In this document: positions 27,402 to 35,680 of the stretch, piece after piece
Numbering within the stretch: the stretch's first letter is position 1
How the letters are laid out: every line of letters starts with the position of its first letter
DNA from: Mycobacterium sp.
GTDB lineage: Bacteria > Actinomycetota > Actinomycetes > Mycobacteriales > Mycobacteriaceae
DNA length: 58,917 bases
Assembly (NCBI RefSeq): GCF_025965855.1
Contig: NZ_JAOPWB010000237.1
Location: forward strand, 1-58,917
Direction: 5' to 3'
Notes under the pieces: generated by a model
What the model was told of the DNA's origin: nothing
The model's input: only the letters and a program-made list of their open reading frames with translations
Databases searched by the model: none
Position numbers and translations under genes: made by a program

Positions 27402-28626
27402 GCCGGGTAACCGCCGCGGCGAGCGCGGCCTGCTCCCCGCCGATCTCGTAGCGCGCGATGGTCCGCACGTGCACCTCGTCGGGTCCGTCGAAGATCCGCA
27501 TGGCGCGGTGCCAGCCGTACATCCGGGCCAGCACCGTGTCGTCGCTTATTCCGGCGGCCCCGTGCACCTGGATCGCGCGGTCGATCACATTGCAAGCCAC
27601 CTGCGGGGCGACCGCCTTGATCTGCGAGACCAGCAGATGCGCTGCCTTATTGCCGTGCTCGTCGATCGTCCACGCCGCCTTCTCGCACAGCAGCCGCGCT
27701 TGGTCGATCTCGTTGCGGGACTTGGCAATTGCCTCCCGCACCACGCCCTGCTCGGCCAGCGGGCGGCCGAACGCCACCCGGTTGCGCGCACGGTCCACCA
27801 TCAGGGCCAGCGCGCGTTCGGCGCCACCGAGTGCGCGCATGCAGTGGTGGATGCGGCCCGGTCCGAGCCGCGCCTGAGCGATGGCGAAGCCGGCGCCCTC
27901 TTCACCGAGCAGGTTGGTGACCGGTACCCGGACGTTGTCGTAGATGATCTCGCAGTGCCCGGGCTGGTCCTGGTAACCGAAGACCGTCGTCGAGCGGACA
28001 ACGGTCACGCCCGGCGTATCGATTGGCACCAGAACCATCGACTGCTGTTGGTGGCTGGCCGCGTCGGGGTTGGTGCGGCCCATCACGATGAGGATCCTGC
28101 AGCGCGGGTCGGCCGCCCCGGACGTCCACCACTTACGCCCGTTGATGACGTAGTCGCCGCCGTCACGCTCGATGGAGGTCTCGATGTTGCGCGCGTCGCT
28201 GCTGGCGACCGCGGGCTCGGTCATCGAAAAGGCGCTGCGGATCTCCCCGGCCAGCAATGGCTCCAGCCACCGCTTGCGCTGCTCCTCGGTGGCGAACAGG
28301 TGCAGGGTCTCCATGTTGCCGGTGTCCGGCGCCGCGCAATTGAGAGCCTCGGGCGCGATCTCGAGACTCCAGCCGGTCAGCTCGGCCAGCGGGGCGTATT
28401 CGAGGTTGGTCAGGCCGGACTCGGCCGGCAGGAACAGGTTCCACAGCCCCTGCTGTTTGGCCTTGATTTTCAGTTCCTCGATGACCGGCGGAACGGTGTG
28501 GTCATTCGGGCCGGCCTCGTGACGGTATTTGTCGTATGCGGCCTCGGCCGGAAAGACGTACTCGATCATGAAGTCGGACAATCGCTTGTGGTAATCACTG
28601 GCTTTGGCCGACATCGCGAAGTCCAT
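27394..28626 (-). CDS. fadE2: Acyl-CoA dehydrogenase FadE2
   Basis: A 410-residue FAD acyl-CoA dehydrogenase, position and length as Rv0154c. FAD/substrate motifs: AFSMTEPAVASSD, KWWTSGAADPRC, VHGAAGISDD and the helix-K segment MRIFDGPDEVHVRTIAR, where the usual YEGT is FDGP, placing Asp instead of Glu. It resembles the ACAD10/11-like group. The ATG at 28624-28626 is chosen; MSAKASDYHKR, four codons later, is an alternative. It starts the fadE2-ptpB unit. A 47-bp inverted repeat lies 61-107 bp upstream, toward the divergent DUF1348 gene. Confidence 0.93.
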   Translation of the reverse strand: MDFAMSAKASDYHKRLSDFMIEYVFPAEAAYDKYRHEAGPNDHTVPPVIEELKIKAKQQGLWNLFLPAESGLTNLEYAPLAELTGWSLEIAPEALNCAAPDTGNMETLHLFATEEQRKRWLEPLLAGEIRSAFSMTEPAVASSDARNIETSIERDGGDYVINGRKWWTSGAADPRCRILIVMGRTNPDAASHQQQSMVLVPIDTPGVTVVRSTTVFGYQDQPGHCEIIYDNVRVPVTNLLGEEGAGFAIAQARLGPGRIHHCMRALGGAERALALMVDRARNRVAFGRPLAEQGVVREAIAKSRNEIDQARLLCEKAAWTIDEHGNKAAHLLVSQIKAVAPQVACNVIDRAIQVHGAAGISDDTVLARMYGWHRAMRIFDGPDEVHVRTIARYEIGGEQAALAAAVTRHG

Positions 28627-28686
28627 GACCGTCACGATAGGACACGTGCTCAGGCGCATAGTTTCAGGGCACCTAGCCCGGCGAGG

Positions 28687-28733
28687 CTGTAATCCTGCAG
28701 ACAAAGTGCGAGTAGACGTCTGCAGATTTACAG
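28687..28733. promoter_or_regulatory. 47-bp inverted repeat between fadE2 and DUF1348 gene
   Basis: Arms at 28687-28702 (CTGTAATCCTGCAGAC) and 28718-28733 (GTCTGCAGATTTACAG) are inverted copies at 14 of 16 positions, with a 15-bp spacer. Each arm contains the self-complementary CTGCAG. It lies in the 128-bp gap between two divergent starts, so it could bind one or two regulator dimers that control both genes. No regulator gene is next to it. Confidence 0.65.
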
Positions 28734-28754
28734 GCTCGGCGCACGATAGACGCC

Positions 28755-29216
28755 ATGACCGAGTCCAAGCCGCCCTTTCCGCCATTCACCCTCGAAACGG
28801 CAATGCAGAAGGTTCAGGCCGCCGAGGACGCCTGGAACACCCGCGACCCCGAGCGCGTCAGCCTGGCGTACACGCCCGATTCGCAGTGGCGCAATCGCGA
28901 CGAACACATCGTGGGCCGCGACGCGATCGTCGTCTTTTTGGCCCGCAAGTGGGAGCGCGAACTCGACTACTCGCTGCGCAAGAGCCTGTGGGACTTCCAC
29001 GACAACCGCATCGCCGTGCGGTTCCAGTACGAGTGCCACGATCACACCGGCCAGTGGTACCGCAGCTACGGCAACGAGCTGTGGGAATTCAGCCCGTCGG
29101 GACTGATGGCCCGCCGCGAGGCCAGCATCAACGACGTGCCGATCGAGGAGTCCGAGCGCCGCTACTTTGGCCCCCGCCCGGCGTCGGAACACGGCCAAGA
29201 TATTCCGCTCTGGTAG
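28755..29216 (+). CDS. DUF1348/NTF2-like protein
   Basis: A 153-residue protein of the DUF1348 (nuclear transport factor 2-like) family. The pattern is clear: [60 protein letters not shown] and [10 protein letters not shown]. Function is unknown; the fold is a small alpha-beta barrel that binds hydrophobic ligands. Divergent from fadE2 and upstream of pntAa by 56 bp. I recall no counterpart at this place in M. tuberculosis. Confidence 0.92.
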   Translation: MTESKPPFPPFTLETAMQKVQAAEDAWNTRDPERVSLAYTPDSQWRNRDEHIVGRDAIVVFLARKWERELDYSLRKSLWDFHDNRIAVRFQYECHDHTGQWYRSYGNELWEFSPSGLMARREASINDVPIEESERRYFGPRPASEHGQDIPLW

Positions 29217-29224
29217 CGGACCGA

Positions 29225-29276
29225 TAGGGTGTCTGCCGCAAGCCCAAAGTAAGGAAAGTAGATGTACGCGCCATGA
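29225..29276 (+). promoter_or_regulatory. pntAa leader: -10 box and four-codon leader ORF
   Basis: TAGGGT at 29225-29230 is a good -10. Further on, AAGGAA (29251-29256) is spaced five bases from an ATG at 29262 that opens the frame Met-Tyr-Ala-Pro-stop (29262-29276). Its TGA overlaps the pntAa ATG (ATGA, 29273-29276). The same ribosome site is 16 bases from the pntAa start, too far for direct initiation, so pntAa is probably translated by re-initiation after this minicistron. Confidence 0.5.
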
Positions 29277-30364
29277 CAGATGCGCAGACGACGGTGGGGG
29301 TAGTCGCCGAGTCCGGGACCGACGAGCGGCGCGTCGCGTTGGTGCCGAAGGCGGTCGCGTCGCTGGTCGGTAGTGGTTTGGCGGTGGTGGTCGAATCGGG
29401 TGCGGGCGAAGGCGCGCTGCTTCCCGACGGGCTCTACACCGAGGCCGGGGCGAGCATGGGGGACGCATGGGGCGCCGACGTGGTGGTCAAGGTCGCGCCG
29501 CCGACCGCTGACGAGGTCAGCCGGTTGCGCAGCGGGCAGACGCTGATCGGTTTCCTGGCGCCCCGCAACGCCGACAACGCGATCGGTGCGCTGAAGCAGG
29601 CCGGGGTGCAGGCGTTCGCGCTCGAGGCGATCCCGCGCATCTCGCGTGCTCAGGTAATGGACGCGTTGTCGTCGCAGGCCAACGTGGCCGGGTACAAGGC
29701 CGTCCTGGTGGCGGCCTCGGAATCGACCCGCTTCTTCCCGATGCTGACCACCGCGGCGGGAACCGTGAAGCCGGCCACCGTGCTGGTGCTCGGCGTCGGA
29801 GTGGCCGGCCTGCAGGCGTTGGCCACGGCCAAGCGGCTGGGCGCGCGCACTACCGGTTATGACGTGCGTCCGGAGGTGGCCGACCAGGTGCGTTCGGTCG
29901 GGGCGCAGTGGCTGGACGTCGGGATAGACGCGGCCGGTGAGGGGGGGTACGCCCGCGAGCTCACCGACGAGGAGCGCGCCCAGCAGCAGAAGGCTTTGGA
30001 AGACGCGATCGCGGGTTTCGACATAGTGATCACCACCGCGCTGGTCCCGGGCCGACCGGCGCCGCGGCTGGTTACCGCCGCCGCGGTGGAGGCGATGAAA
30101 CCCGGCAGCGTGATCGTCGACCTCGCCGGTGAGACAGGCGGCAACTGCGAGCTCACGGAGCCGGGCCAGACGGTGGTCAAGCACGACGTCACCATCGCCT
30201 CGCCGCTGAACCTGCCCGCGACCATGCCCGAGCACGCCAGCGAGCTGTACAGCAAGAACATCACCGCGCTGCTGGATCTGCTGATCACGGACGGGAAGTT
30301 GGCGCCGGACTTCGACGACCAGGTCATCGCGGAGTCGTGTGTGACCCGCGGGGAGGACACGTAG
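29273..30364 (+). CDS. pntAa: NAD(P) transhydrogenase subunit alpha part 1 (PntAa)
   Basis: A 363-residue soluble domain I of proton-translocating transhydrogenase, which binds NAD(H). The N-terminal part VGVVAESGTDERRVALVPKAV matches alanine dehydrogenase/PNT N-domains, and the NAD motif GVGVAGLQALATAKRLGA lies near residue 170. The alpha subunit is split into PntAa and PntAb, as in M. tuberculosis Rv0155-Rv0156. With PntAb and PntB it uses the proton-motive force to move hydride from NADH to NADP, supplying NADPH. The stop TAG is followed immediately by the pntAb ATG. Confidence 0.95.
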   Translation: MTDAQTTVGVVAESGTDERRVALVPKAVASLVGSGLAVVVESGAGEGALLPDGLYTEAGASMGDAWGADVVVKVAPPTADEVSRLRSGQTLIGFLAPRNADNAIGALKQAGVQAFALEAIPRISRAQVMDALSSQANVAGYKAVLVAASESTRFFPMLTTAAGTVKPATVLVLGVGVAGLQALATAKRLGARTTGYDVRPEVADQVRSVGAQWLDVGIDAAGEGGYARELTDEERAQQQKALEDAIAGFDIVITTALVPGRPAPRLVTAAAVEAMKPGSVIVDLAGETGGNCELTEPGQTVVKHDVTIASPLNLPATMPEHASELYSKNITALLDLLITDGKLAPDFDDQVIAESCVTRGEDT

Positions 30365-30691
30365 ATGTACGACGAACTTTTGGCCAACCTCGCGATCCTG
30401 GTGCTGTCCGGGTTCGTCGGGTTCGCCGTGATTTCCAAGGTGCCCAACACGCTGCACACGCCGCTGATGTCGGGCACCAACGCCATCCACGGGATCGTGG
30501 TGCTCGGCGCGCTGGTGGTGTTCGGTGAGGTCGAGCACCCGTCGCTCGCGGTGCAGATCATCCTGTTCGTCGCCGTGGTGTTCGGCACGCTGAACGTCAT
30601 CGGCGGTTTCATCGTCACCGACCGGATGCTCGGCATGTTCAAGGGGAAGAAACGCACGCCCGCAAAGGTAGAGGAGCCGGCGGCCAAATGA
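30365..30691 (+). CDS. pntAb: NAD(P) transhydrogenase subunit alpha part 2 (PntAb)
   Basis: A 108-residue membrane subunit with three or four hydrophobic helices (LANLAILVLSGFVGFAV, IHGIVVLGALVVF, IILFVAVVFGTLNVIGGF) and the conserved TDRMLGMFK after the last. It forms part of domain II, the proton channel. The basic tail (KKRTPAKVEEPAAK) is cytosolic. Its TGA overlaps the pntB ATG by four bases (ATGA, 30688-30691), so the subunits are translationally coupled. Confidence 0.95.
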   Translation: MYDELLANLAILVLSGFVGFAVISKVPNTLHTPLMSGTNAIHGIVVLGALVVFGEVEHPSLAVQIILFVAVVFGTLNVIGGFIVTDRMLGMFKGKKRTPAKVEEPAAK

Positions 30692-32112
30692 ACTACCTGG
30701 TCACGGTCCTCTACATCATCTCCTTCTCGCTGTTCATCTATGGGCTGATGGGCCTGACCGGCCCCAAGACGGCGGTGCGCGGCAACCTGATCGCCGCGGT
30801 GGGCATGGCCCTCGCCGTGACGGCGACACTGATCAAGATCCGGCACACCGACCAATGGGTGCTGATCATCCTCGGTCTGGTCGTGGGCGTCGTGCTCGGC
30901 GTCCCGCCGGCCCGGTGGACCAAGATGACCGCGATGCCGCAGCTGGTGGCCTTCTTCAACGGTGTCGGCGGCGGCACCGTCGCGCTCATCGCGCTCTCGG
31001 AATTCATTGAGACCCACGGCTTTTCGGCCTTCCAACACGGCGAGTCGCCGACCGTGCACATCGTGGTCGCGTCGTTGTTCGCCGCGATCATCGGGTCGAT
31101 CTCGTTCTGGGGCTCGATCATCGCGTTCGGCAAGCTGCAGGAAATCATCTCCGGATCGCCGATCGGCTTCGGTCGGGGGCAGCAACCGATCAACCTGCTG
31201 CTGCTGGCCGGCGCGGTGGCCGCGGCGGTGGTCATCGGCCTACACGCACATCCCGGCACCGGTGGGGCGTCGCTGTGGTGGATGATCGGCCTGCTGGCCG
31301 CCGCCGGCGTGCTGGGCCTGATGGTCGTGTTGCCCATCGGTGGCGCCGACATGCCGGTGGTCATCTCCCTGCTCAACGCGATGACCGGGGTGTCGGCCGC
31401 CGCGGCCGGTCTGGCGTTGAACAACACGGCGATGATCGTGGCGGGCATGATCGTCGGCGCGTCCGGTTCGATCCTGACCAACCTGATGGCCAAGGCCATG
31501 AACCGCTCCATTCCCGCGATCGTGGCGGGCGGTTTCGGCGGTGGCGGGGTGGCCCCCAGCGTCGACGGCGGCGGCGACAAGCACGTCAGGGCGACGTCGG
31601 CCGCCGATGCCGCCATCCAGATGGCCTACGCCAACCAGGTGATCGTGGTGCCGGGCTACGGCCTGGCCGTCGCGCAGGCCCAGCACGCCGTCAAGGACAT
31701 GGCGTCGCTGCTCGAGGACAAGGGCGTGCCGGTCAAGTACGCGATACACCCGGTCGCCGGCCGGATGCCCGGACACATGAACGTGCTGCTGGCCGAGGCC
31801 GAGGTCGACTACGACGCCATGAAGGACATGGACGACATCAACGACGAGTTCGCCCGCACCGACGTCGCGATCGTCATCGGCGCCAATGACGTCACCAACC
31901 CGGCGGCCCGCAACGAGGCGTCCAGCCCGATCTACGGCATGCCAATCCTCAACGTGGACAGGGCAAGGTCGGTGATTGTGCTGAAGCGGTCGATGAACTC
32001 GGGCTTCGCGGGCATCGACAACCCGCTGTTCTACGCCGACGGAACCACCATGCTGTTCGGGGACGCGAAAAAGTCGGTGACCGAGGTCGCCGAGGAACTT
32101 AAGGCGTTATAG
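30688..32112 (+). CDS. pntB: NAD(P) transhydrogenase subunit beta (PntB)
   Basis: A 474-residue subunit. Residues about 1-270 contain eight or so membrane helices of domain II, and residues about 290-474 are the NADP(H)-binding domain III with GYGLAVAQAQHAVKDM, PVAGRMPGHMNVLLAEA and IVIGANDVTNPAAR, the usual NADP contact segments. Length agrees with Rv0157 (475). It completes the transhydrogenase with PntAa and PntAb. The gene ends five bases before the stop of a small convergent gene at 32117. Confidence 0.96.
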   Translation: MNYLVTVLYIISFSLFIYGLMGLTGPKTAVRGNLIAAVGMALAVTATLIKIRHTDQWVLIILGLVVGVVLGVPPARWTKMTAMPQLVAFFNGVGGGTVALIALSEFIETHGFSAFQHGESPTVHIVVASLFAAIIGSISFWGSIIAFGKLQEIISGSPIGFGRGQQPINLLLLAGAVAAAVVIGLHAHPGTGGASLWWMIGLLAAAGVLGLMVVLPIGGADMPVVISLLNAMTGVSAAAAGLALNNTAMIVAGMIVGASGSILTNLMAKAMNRSIPAIVAGGFGGGGVAPSVDGGGDKHVRATSAADAAIQMAYANQVIVVPGYGLAVAQAQHAVKDMASLLEDKGVPVKYAIHPVAGRMPGHMNVLLAEAEVDYDAMKDMDDINDEFARTDVAIVIGANDVTNPAARNEASSPIYGMPILNVDRARSVIVLKRSMNSGFAGIDNPLFYADGTTMLFGDAKKSVTEVAEELKAL

Positions 32113-32116
32113 GGCT

Positions 32117-32242
32117 CTAGACGGGCGGATAGGCGGGCGGCGGGTACCCGTTGCCGTCGACGACGCCGCGCAGACCCCACGGAACGTACTTGAAGAAGAA
32201 CTCGATCTCGTCGCTCATGTCGTAGCTCGGATCCGGATCCAT
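32117..32242 (-). CDS. 41-residue conserved small protein (Rv0157A-like)
   Basis: A 41-codon gene too short for the usual length cut. The N-terminus is acidic (MDPDPSYDMSDEIEF), followed by FFFKYVPWGLRGVVDGN and a proline-tyrosine tail (YPPPAYPPV). GAGGTGGGG sits about five bases before the ATG at 32240-32242. M. tuberculosis has a gene of similar size and orientation in this place (Rv0157A), recalled from its annotation. No membrane segment; function unknown. It is convergent with pntB and divergent from the TetR gene. Confidence 0.72.
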   Translation of the reverse strand: MDPDPSYDMSDEIEFFFKYVPWGLRGVVDGNGYPPPAYPPV

Positions 32243-32324
32243 CGCCCCACCTCTCGACTCGCGACCAGTTCGACACGCCATCCTAGTCGCATACGCGCCG
32301 GTGCGACAGCTGGCGGTGGCCTTA

Positions 32325-32340
32325 AACTGTCCAACCAGTT
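32325..32340. promoter_or_regulatory. Palindrome before TetR gene, AACTG-N6-CAGTT
   Basis: Perfect 5-bp arms (AACTG 32325-32329, CAGTT 32336-32340) with a 6-bp spacer lie 65 bp before the Rv0158-like TetR start. An overlapping shorter palindrome CAAC-CA-GTTG is also present. Probable autoregulatory operator; it may also affect the small divergent gene. Confidence 0.5.
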
Positions 32341-32404
32341 GATTGATACTTTGCCTTATCCGGGCGTCAGCGTGGCCCGCCGGCAGTGACGATAGAGAGT
32401 ACGA

Positions 32405-33028
32405 ATGCCATCCGAGAACGGGCTAACCCGCCGCGAGGAGTTGCTGGCCGTTGCCACCAAGCTGTTCGCCGCGCGCGGCTACCACGGCACCCGGATGGAC
32501 GATGTCGCCGACGTGATCGGGCTGAACAAGGCGACCGTCTACCACTACTACGCCAGCAAGTCGCTGATCCTCTTCGACATCTACCGCCAGGCCGCCGAGG
32601 GCACGCTGGCCGCCGTGCATGACGATCCATCGTGGACGGCCCGCGAGGCGCTCTACCAGTACACCGTCCGGCTGCTCACCGGCATCGCGGCCAATCCGGA
32701 GCGGGCCGCCGTGTACTTCCAGGAGCAGCCCTACATCACCGAGTGGTTCACCAGCGAGCAGGTCGCCGAGGTCCGCGAGAAGGAGGCCCAGGTCTACGAG
32801 CACGTGCACGGGCTCATCGACCGGGGCATTGCCAGCGGCGAGTTCTACCAATGCGACTCGCACGTGGTGGCCCTGGGCTACATCGGGATGACGCTGGGCA
32901 GCTACCGCTGGCTGCGGCCGAGCGGGCGGCGCACGGCCAAGGAGATCGCCGCCGAGTTCAGCACCGCGCTGCTGCGGGGTCTGATCCGCGACGAGTCGAT
33001 CCGGCAGCATTCCCCGCTCGGGCCCTAG
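32405..33028 (+). CDS. TetR-family regulator (Rv0158-like)
   Basis: A 207-residue TetR regulator. The helix-turn-helix spans about residues 8-55 (VADVIGLNKATVYHYYASK), followed by a helical C-terminal domain of the TetR_C type (YFQEQPYITEWFT, LGYIGMTLGSYRWL). Position, strand and size match Rv0158. It is convergent with the PE4-like gene (8 bp between stops), and the palindrome at 32325-32340 lies in its promoter. The ligand is unknown. Confidence 0.9.
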   Translation: MPSENGLTRREELLAVATKLFAARGYHGTRMDDVADVIGLNKATVYHYYASKSLILFDIYRQAAEGTLAAVHDDPSWTAREALYQYTVRLLTGIAANPERAAVYFQEQPYITEWFTSEQVAEVREKEAQVYEHVHGLIDRGIASGEFYQCDSHVVALGYIGMTLGSYRWLRPSGRRTAKEIAAEFSTALLRGLIRDESIRQHSPLGP

Positions 33029-33036
33029 CCGGCGGG

Positions 33037-34539
33037 TCAGGGGAAAACGGGTGCGGGAATGAGATGCAGCACGTTCCCGGTCGCGCCGCTCAGCAGGGAC
33101 AGCAGCGTCGTGCTCGACTGGCCGAAGGAGAAATTCAGGCCGGGATCGATGGACGGAACCCACGGGTAGGTGTTCGGGAACAGCGACGGCGACAACAGTC
33201 CGGCTTCCACCCCGGTCTCTATCGCGGCGCCGTAGGGGCCCTGCACGGCGCCCAAGGCGAGGTCGGGGACGACCGTGAACGGGTTCGGTATGTCGAACAG
33301 CCCGGCCGGGGTCGGAATGTTCGCATAGTTTGCGCCGGGCCCGAAGTCGCCGTAGCCCAGGTCCACGAGCACGCGCAGATCCGGCTGGAAGATGTCGGCG
33401 ATCGGCGGACCCGCATAGGGGATGGCGCGGATCGGCTCCAGCAGCGGCAGGTTCTGGGACATCAGCATGTAGTAGTTGGTGTTCCCGCCGTTCGTCGGCA
33501 ATGGAACTGCATTGGCAACCTGGGTGGCCGTCAAGTCGGGATAGCTGCCGTGGACGAAGAAATAGCCCATGAATGCGTTGAGGTCGGAGACGAGATTGAG
33601 GGGGTATTGAGGGGCGTCGGCGATGCCGTCGTATTGAAGCGTGTAAATACTGGTGTGCCAAGGGGATTGCGGCGTAGCGCCGTTGAACGCCACATCCAGG
33701 AAGGGGATGTAGAAGCCGGGGAAACGCTCGAGGATGCCGCCGACGGGGTTGTTGGGGTCGCCGATCAGCATGAAGGACAACCGGGTTGGATCGATGGGTG
33801 AGCCGGCCGCCATGAGGGCGTTTATCTCGTTGGTGGCGATCGTGGCGCTTTGCGAGTAGCCGAAAACCAGGGCGCTATTTGACGGGTTGCTGAGTGTCGA
33901 ATTGATCGCGTTGTTCAGCAACGTGACGCCCTTGGCCACGGACTGGCCGAACGTCATGTTTCCGAGCTGCGGGGTCACAGGCCAGAACTGCTCGGGGGTG
34001 AACAGGCCTTGCGGGATGGTGCCTGGCGGTGAGACCGGCTTGATGTACGAGTTGAAAATGCTTGTTACGTATTTGGGGTCCGGTTGTGGGTTGTTGGTGC
34101 CGCCCATGATCAGCGCGTATAGCGGATCCCCGGCGGCCAACTGCACCACTTGCAGCGGGCTGGCGCCGGTGGACGCGCCGCCGGCGATCGGCGTCTGCCC
34201 CAGCAGCGTCCGGACCGGCGCGCTGACCTCGTTCGAAAGACCGGAGACCAGGGCCGCGTTGGCGGCCTCGGCCTGCGCGTAGGCGCTCGCCGCGGCCGCC
34301 AATGCCTGGGTGAATTCGGTATGGAAGGTCGCGGCCTGCGAAAGGGCCGCTTGATATTCCTGGCCATACGCGCCGAATAGCTTCGCGATGGCCGCCGACA
34401 CCTCGTCCTCGGCCGCCGCCAGCAAACCGGTTGTCTGTCCCGCTGCATTCGCGCGGGCCGCGTTGATCGCCGAACCGATGCCTTGCACGTCGGCGGCCGT
34501 CGACGCCAACGTTTCAGGGGCGGTAATTAAATCTGCCAT
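33037..34539 (-). CDS. PE4: PE protein with PE-PPE hydrolase domain (PE4-like, Rv0160c)
   Basis: A 500-residue PE protein. The PE domain (residues about 1-95) ends with YAQAEAANA, containing the YxxxE export motif. The PE-PPE domain has the nucleophile elbow GYSQS in VFGYSQSATIATN and the shared YTLQYDGIADAPQYP. M. tuberculosis has two genes here (PE3, 468 residues; PE4, 502); only one is present, and its length is nearer PE4. The ATG at 34537-34539 gives MADLITAPETL. A strong hairpin lies in its 5' leader. Probably secreted by a type VII system; esterase substrate unknown. Confidence 0.9.
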   Translation of the reverse strand: MADLITAPETLASTAADVQGIGSAINAARANAAGQTTGLLAAAEDEVSAAIAKLFGAYGQEYQAALSQAATFHTEFTQALAAAASAYAQAEAANAALVSGLSNEVSAPVRTLLGQTPIAGGASTGASPLQVVQLAAGDPLYALIMGGTNNPQPDPKYVTSIFNSYIKPVSPPGTIPQGLFTPEQFWPVTPQLGNMTFGQSVAKGVTLLNNAINSTLSNPSNSALVFGYSQSATIATNEINALMAAGSPIDPTRLSFMLIGDPNNPVGGILERFPGFYIPFLDVAFNGATPQSPWHTSIYTLQYDGIADAPQYPLNLVSDLNAFMGYFFVHGSYPDLTATQVANAVPLPTNGGNTNYYMLMSQNLPLLEPIRAIPYAGPPIADIFQPDLRVLVDLGYGDFGPGANYANIPTPAGLFDIPNPFTVVPDLALGAVQGPYGAAIETGVEAGLLSPSLFPNTYPWVPSIDPGLNFSFGQSSTTLLSLLSGATGNVLHLIPAPVFP

Positions 34540-34558
34540 CTCCCCGTCCTTCCCCACA

Positions 34559-34578
34559 GACCGGGACCCCTCCCGGTC
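34559..34578 (-). promoter_or_regulatory. 5'-leader hairpin of PE4-like gene
   Basis: GACCGGGA and TCCCGGTC form a perfect 8-bp stem around a 4-base loop, ending 20 bases before the PE4-like ATG. In the mRNA this would be a stable GC-rich hairpin just above the ribosome site (GGGGAAGGACGGGGAG). It could affect initiation or mRNA stability, or be a dimeric protein site. Confidence 0.45.
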
Positions 34579-34673
34579 AAACGGGACTTACCCGCGACCG
34601 TGGGTATTAGGTATTGACAGAGACTAGAGCCGTCCTGGCGGGAAGTCTGGCGTTTCGCATAAGTTGCTCGGGG

Positions 34674-35570
34674 CTACGCTCTGGCGTTTTTCAGGTGCCT
34701 GTCGAGAAAGGCAAGTTGGTCCGCGACGACGCGCTCGAACGCGTCGCCGACATAGATCTCGAAATGCCCCTCGGGATACATCCTGACCTCACCGCGCGGA
34801 GCCATGGCCGCGTAACGCAACGTCGGCACCGATGGAGCCACCGAGTCGGCCTCGCACACGCAGAACAGGATCGGGCAGGCGATCTTCGCGGCCTGGCGAC
34901 CGGGGCGGTAGGCGATGACCTTCAACGCGAACCGGGCGGCGACCTCGTTCGGCACCGCTTGGCCCTCGGGGACCAGCCTCAGGTAGCCGGGGTACGCGTC
35001 GGGCGCGTTCATCAAGGCGACCTCGCCCGACTTGCCCGCCGCCGGAATCATCACCGGTGATCTGCCGAACCGGGCGGCGATGATGTCGCGCGCGGCCAGG
35101 ACGCCGATACGCCCGAAGATGGCCGGGCTCAGTGTCCGCACCGAAGCGACACCGTCGGTGAACGGGCATTGGGCCACGGCGGCCCTGATGCCCGGCACCC
35201 GGGCCGCCGTGGCGATCACGTGTCCACCGCCAAAAGAGGTGCCCCACACACCGATTCGATTGTGATCGATGCCTTCCAGGGTGCGGGCGTGGGCGACCGC
35301 GGCCGACCAGTCCGCGAGCTGCATCCCGATGTCGAGCAGTTGCCGCGGCCGGCCTTCGCTGTCACCGAAGTTGCGGTAGTCGAACACCAGGCAGGCGTAG
35401 CCGGCCGCGCTGAACCGTTCGGCGTAGGCGTCCAGTCGCATGGTGCGCACCGCGCCCAGGCCGTGTGCCATCACCAGAATCGGCGGGGCGTCGCCGCCCG
35501 CCGGCCGGTAGAGCCATGCGCTGATCCGGTCGTCGCCGGATCTGAATTCGACGTCCTCGCGTTGCGCCAT
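34674..35570 (-). CDS. Alpha/beta hydrolase (dienelactone hydrolase/S9-like)
   Basis: A 298-residue alpha/beta hydrolase. The oxyanion region is MAHGLGAVR, the nucleophile elbow GTSFGGG, the acid probably in CEADSVAP, and the histidine in YPEGHFEIY. It resembles the X-Pro dipeptidyl peptidase/dienelactone hydrolase-like esterases annotated in actinobacteria. Substrate unknown. The ATG at 35568-35570 (MAQREDVEF) is chosen, with GGAAAC upstream; the ATG at 35580-35582 is an alternative, but it lies right against a GC hairpin with no ribosome site. Divergent from the oxidoreductase at 35681. Confidence 0.82.
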   Translation of the reverse strand: MAQREDVEFRSGDDRISAWLYRPAGGDAPPILVMAHGLGAVRTMRLDAYAERFSAAGYACLVFDYRNFGDSEGRPRQLLDIGMQLADWSAAVAHARTLEGIDHNRIGVWGTSFGGGHVIATAARVPGIRAAVAQCPFTDGVASVRTLSPAIFGRIGVLAARDIIAARFGRSPVMIPAAGKSGEVALMNAPDAYPGYLRLVPEGQAVPNEVAARFALKVIAYRPGRQAAKIACPILFCVCEADSVAPSVPTLRYAAMAPRGEVRMYPEGHFEIYVGDAFERVVADQLAFLDRHLKNARA

Positions 35571-35586
35571 CAGGGTTTCCATTCTG

Positions 35587-35613
35587 CCGGGCCCGGACCG
35601 AAGTCGGGCCCGG
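35587..35613. repeat. GC-only hairpin in a divergent gap
   Basis: CCGGGCCCGG (35587-35596) and CGGGCCCGG (35605-35613), each self-complementary, are separated by 8 bp. They can pair with each other or fold alone. The element touches the 5' end of the hydrolase gene, so it may hide a ribosome site, act as an operator pair, or be a decayed transcription terminator. Confidence 0.4.
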
Positions 35614-35680
35614 TAGGCGTCTCAGAAATTGTGGACTACTGTCTAGAAACGTTTCGAGCGTTCGAGGGACGGAGACTCTC

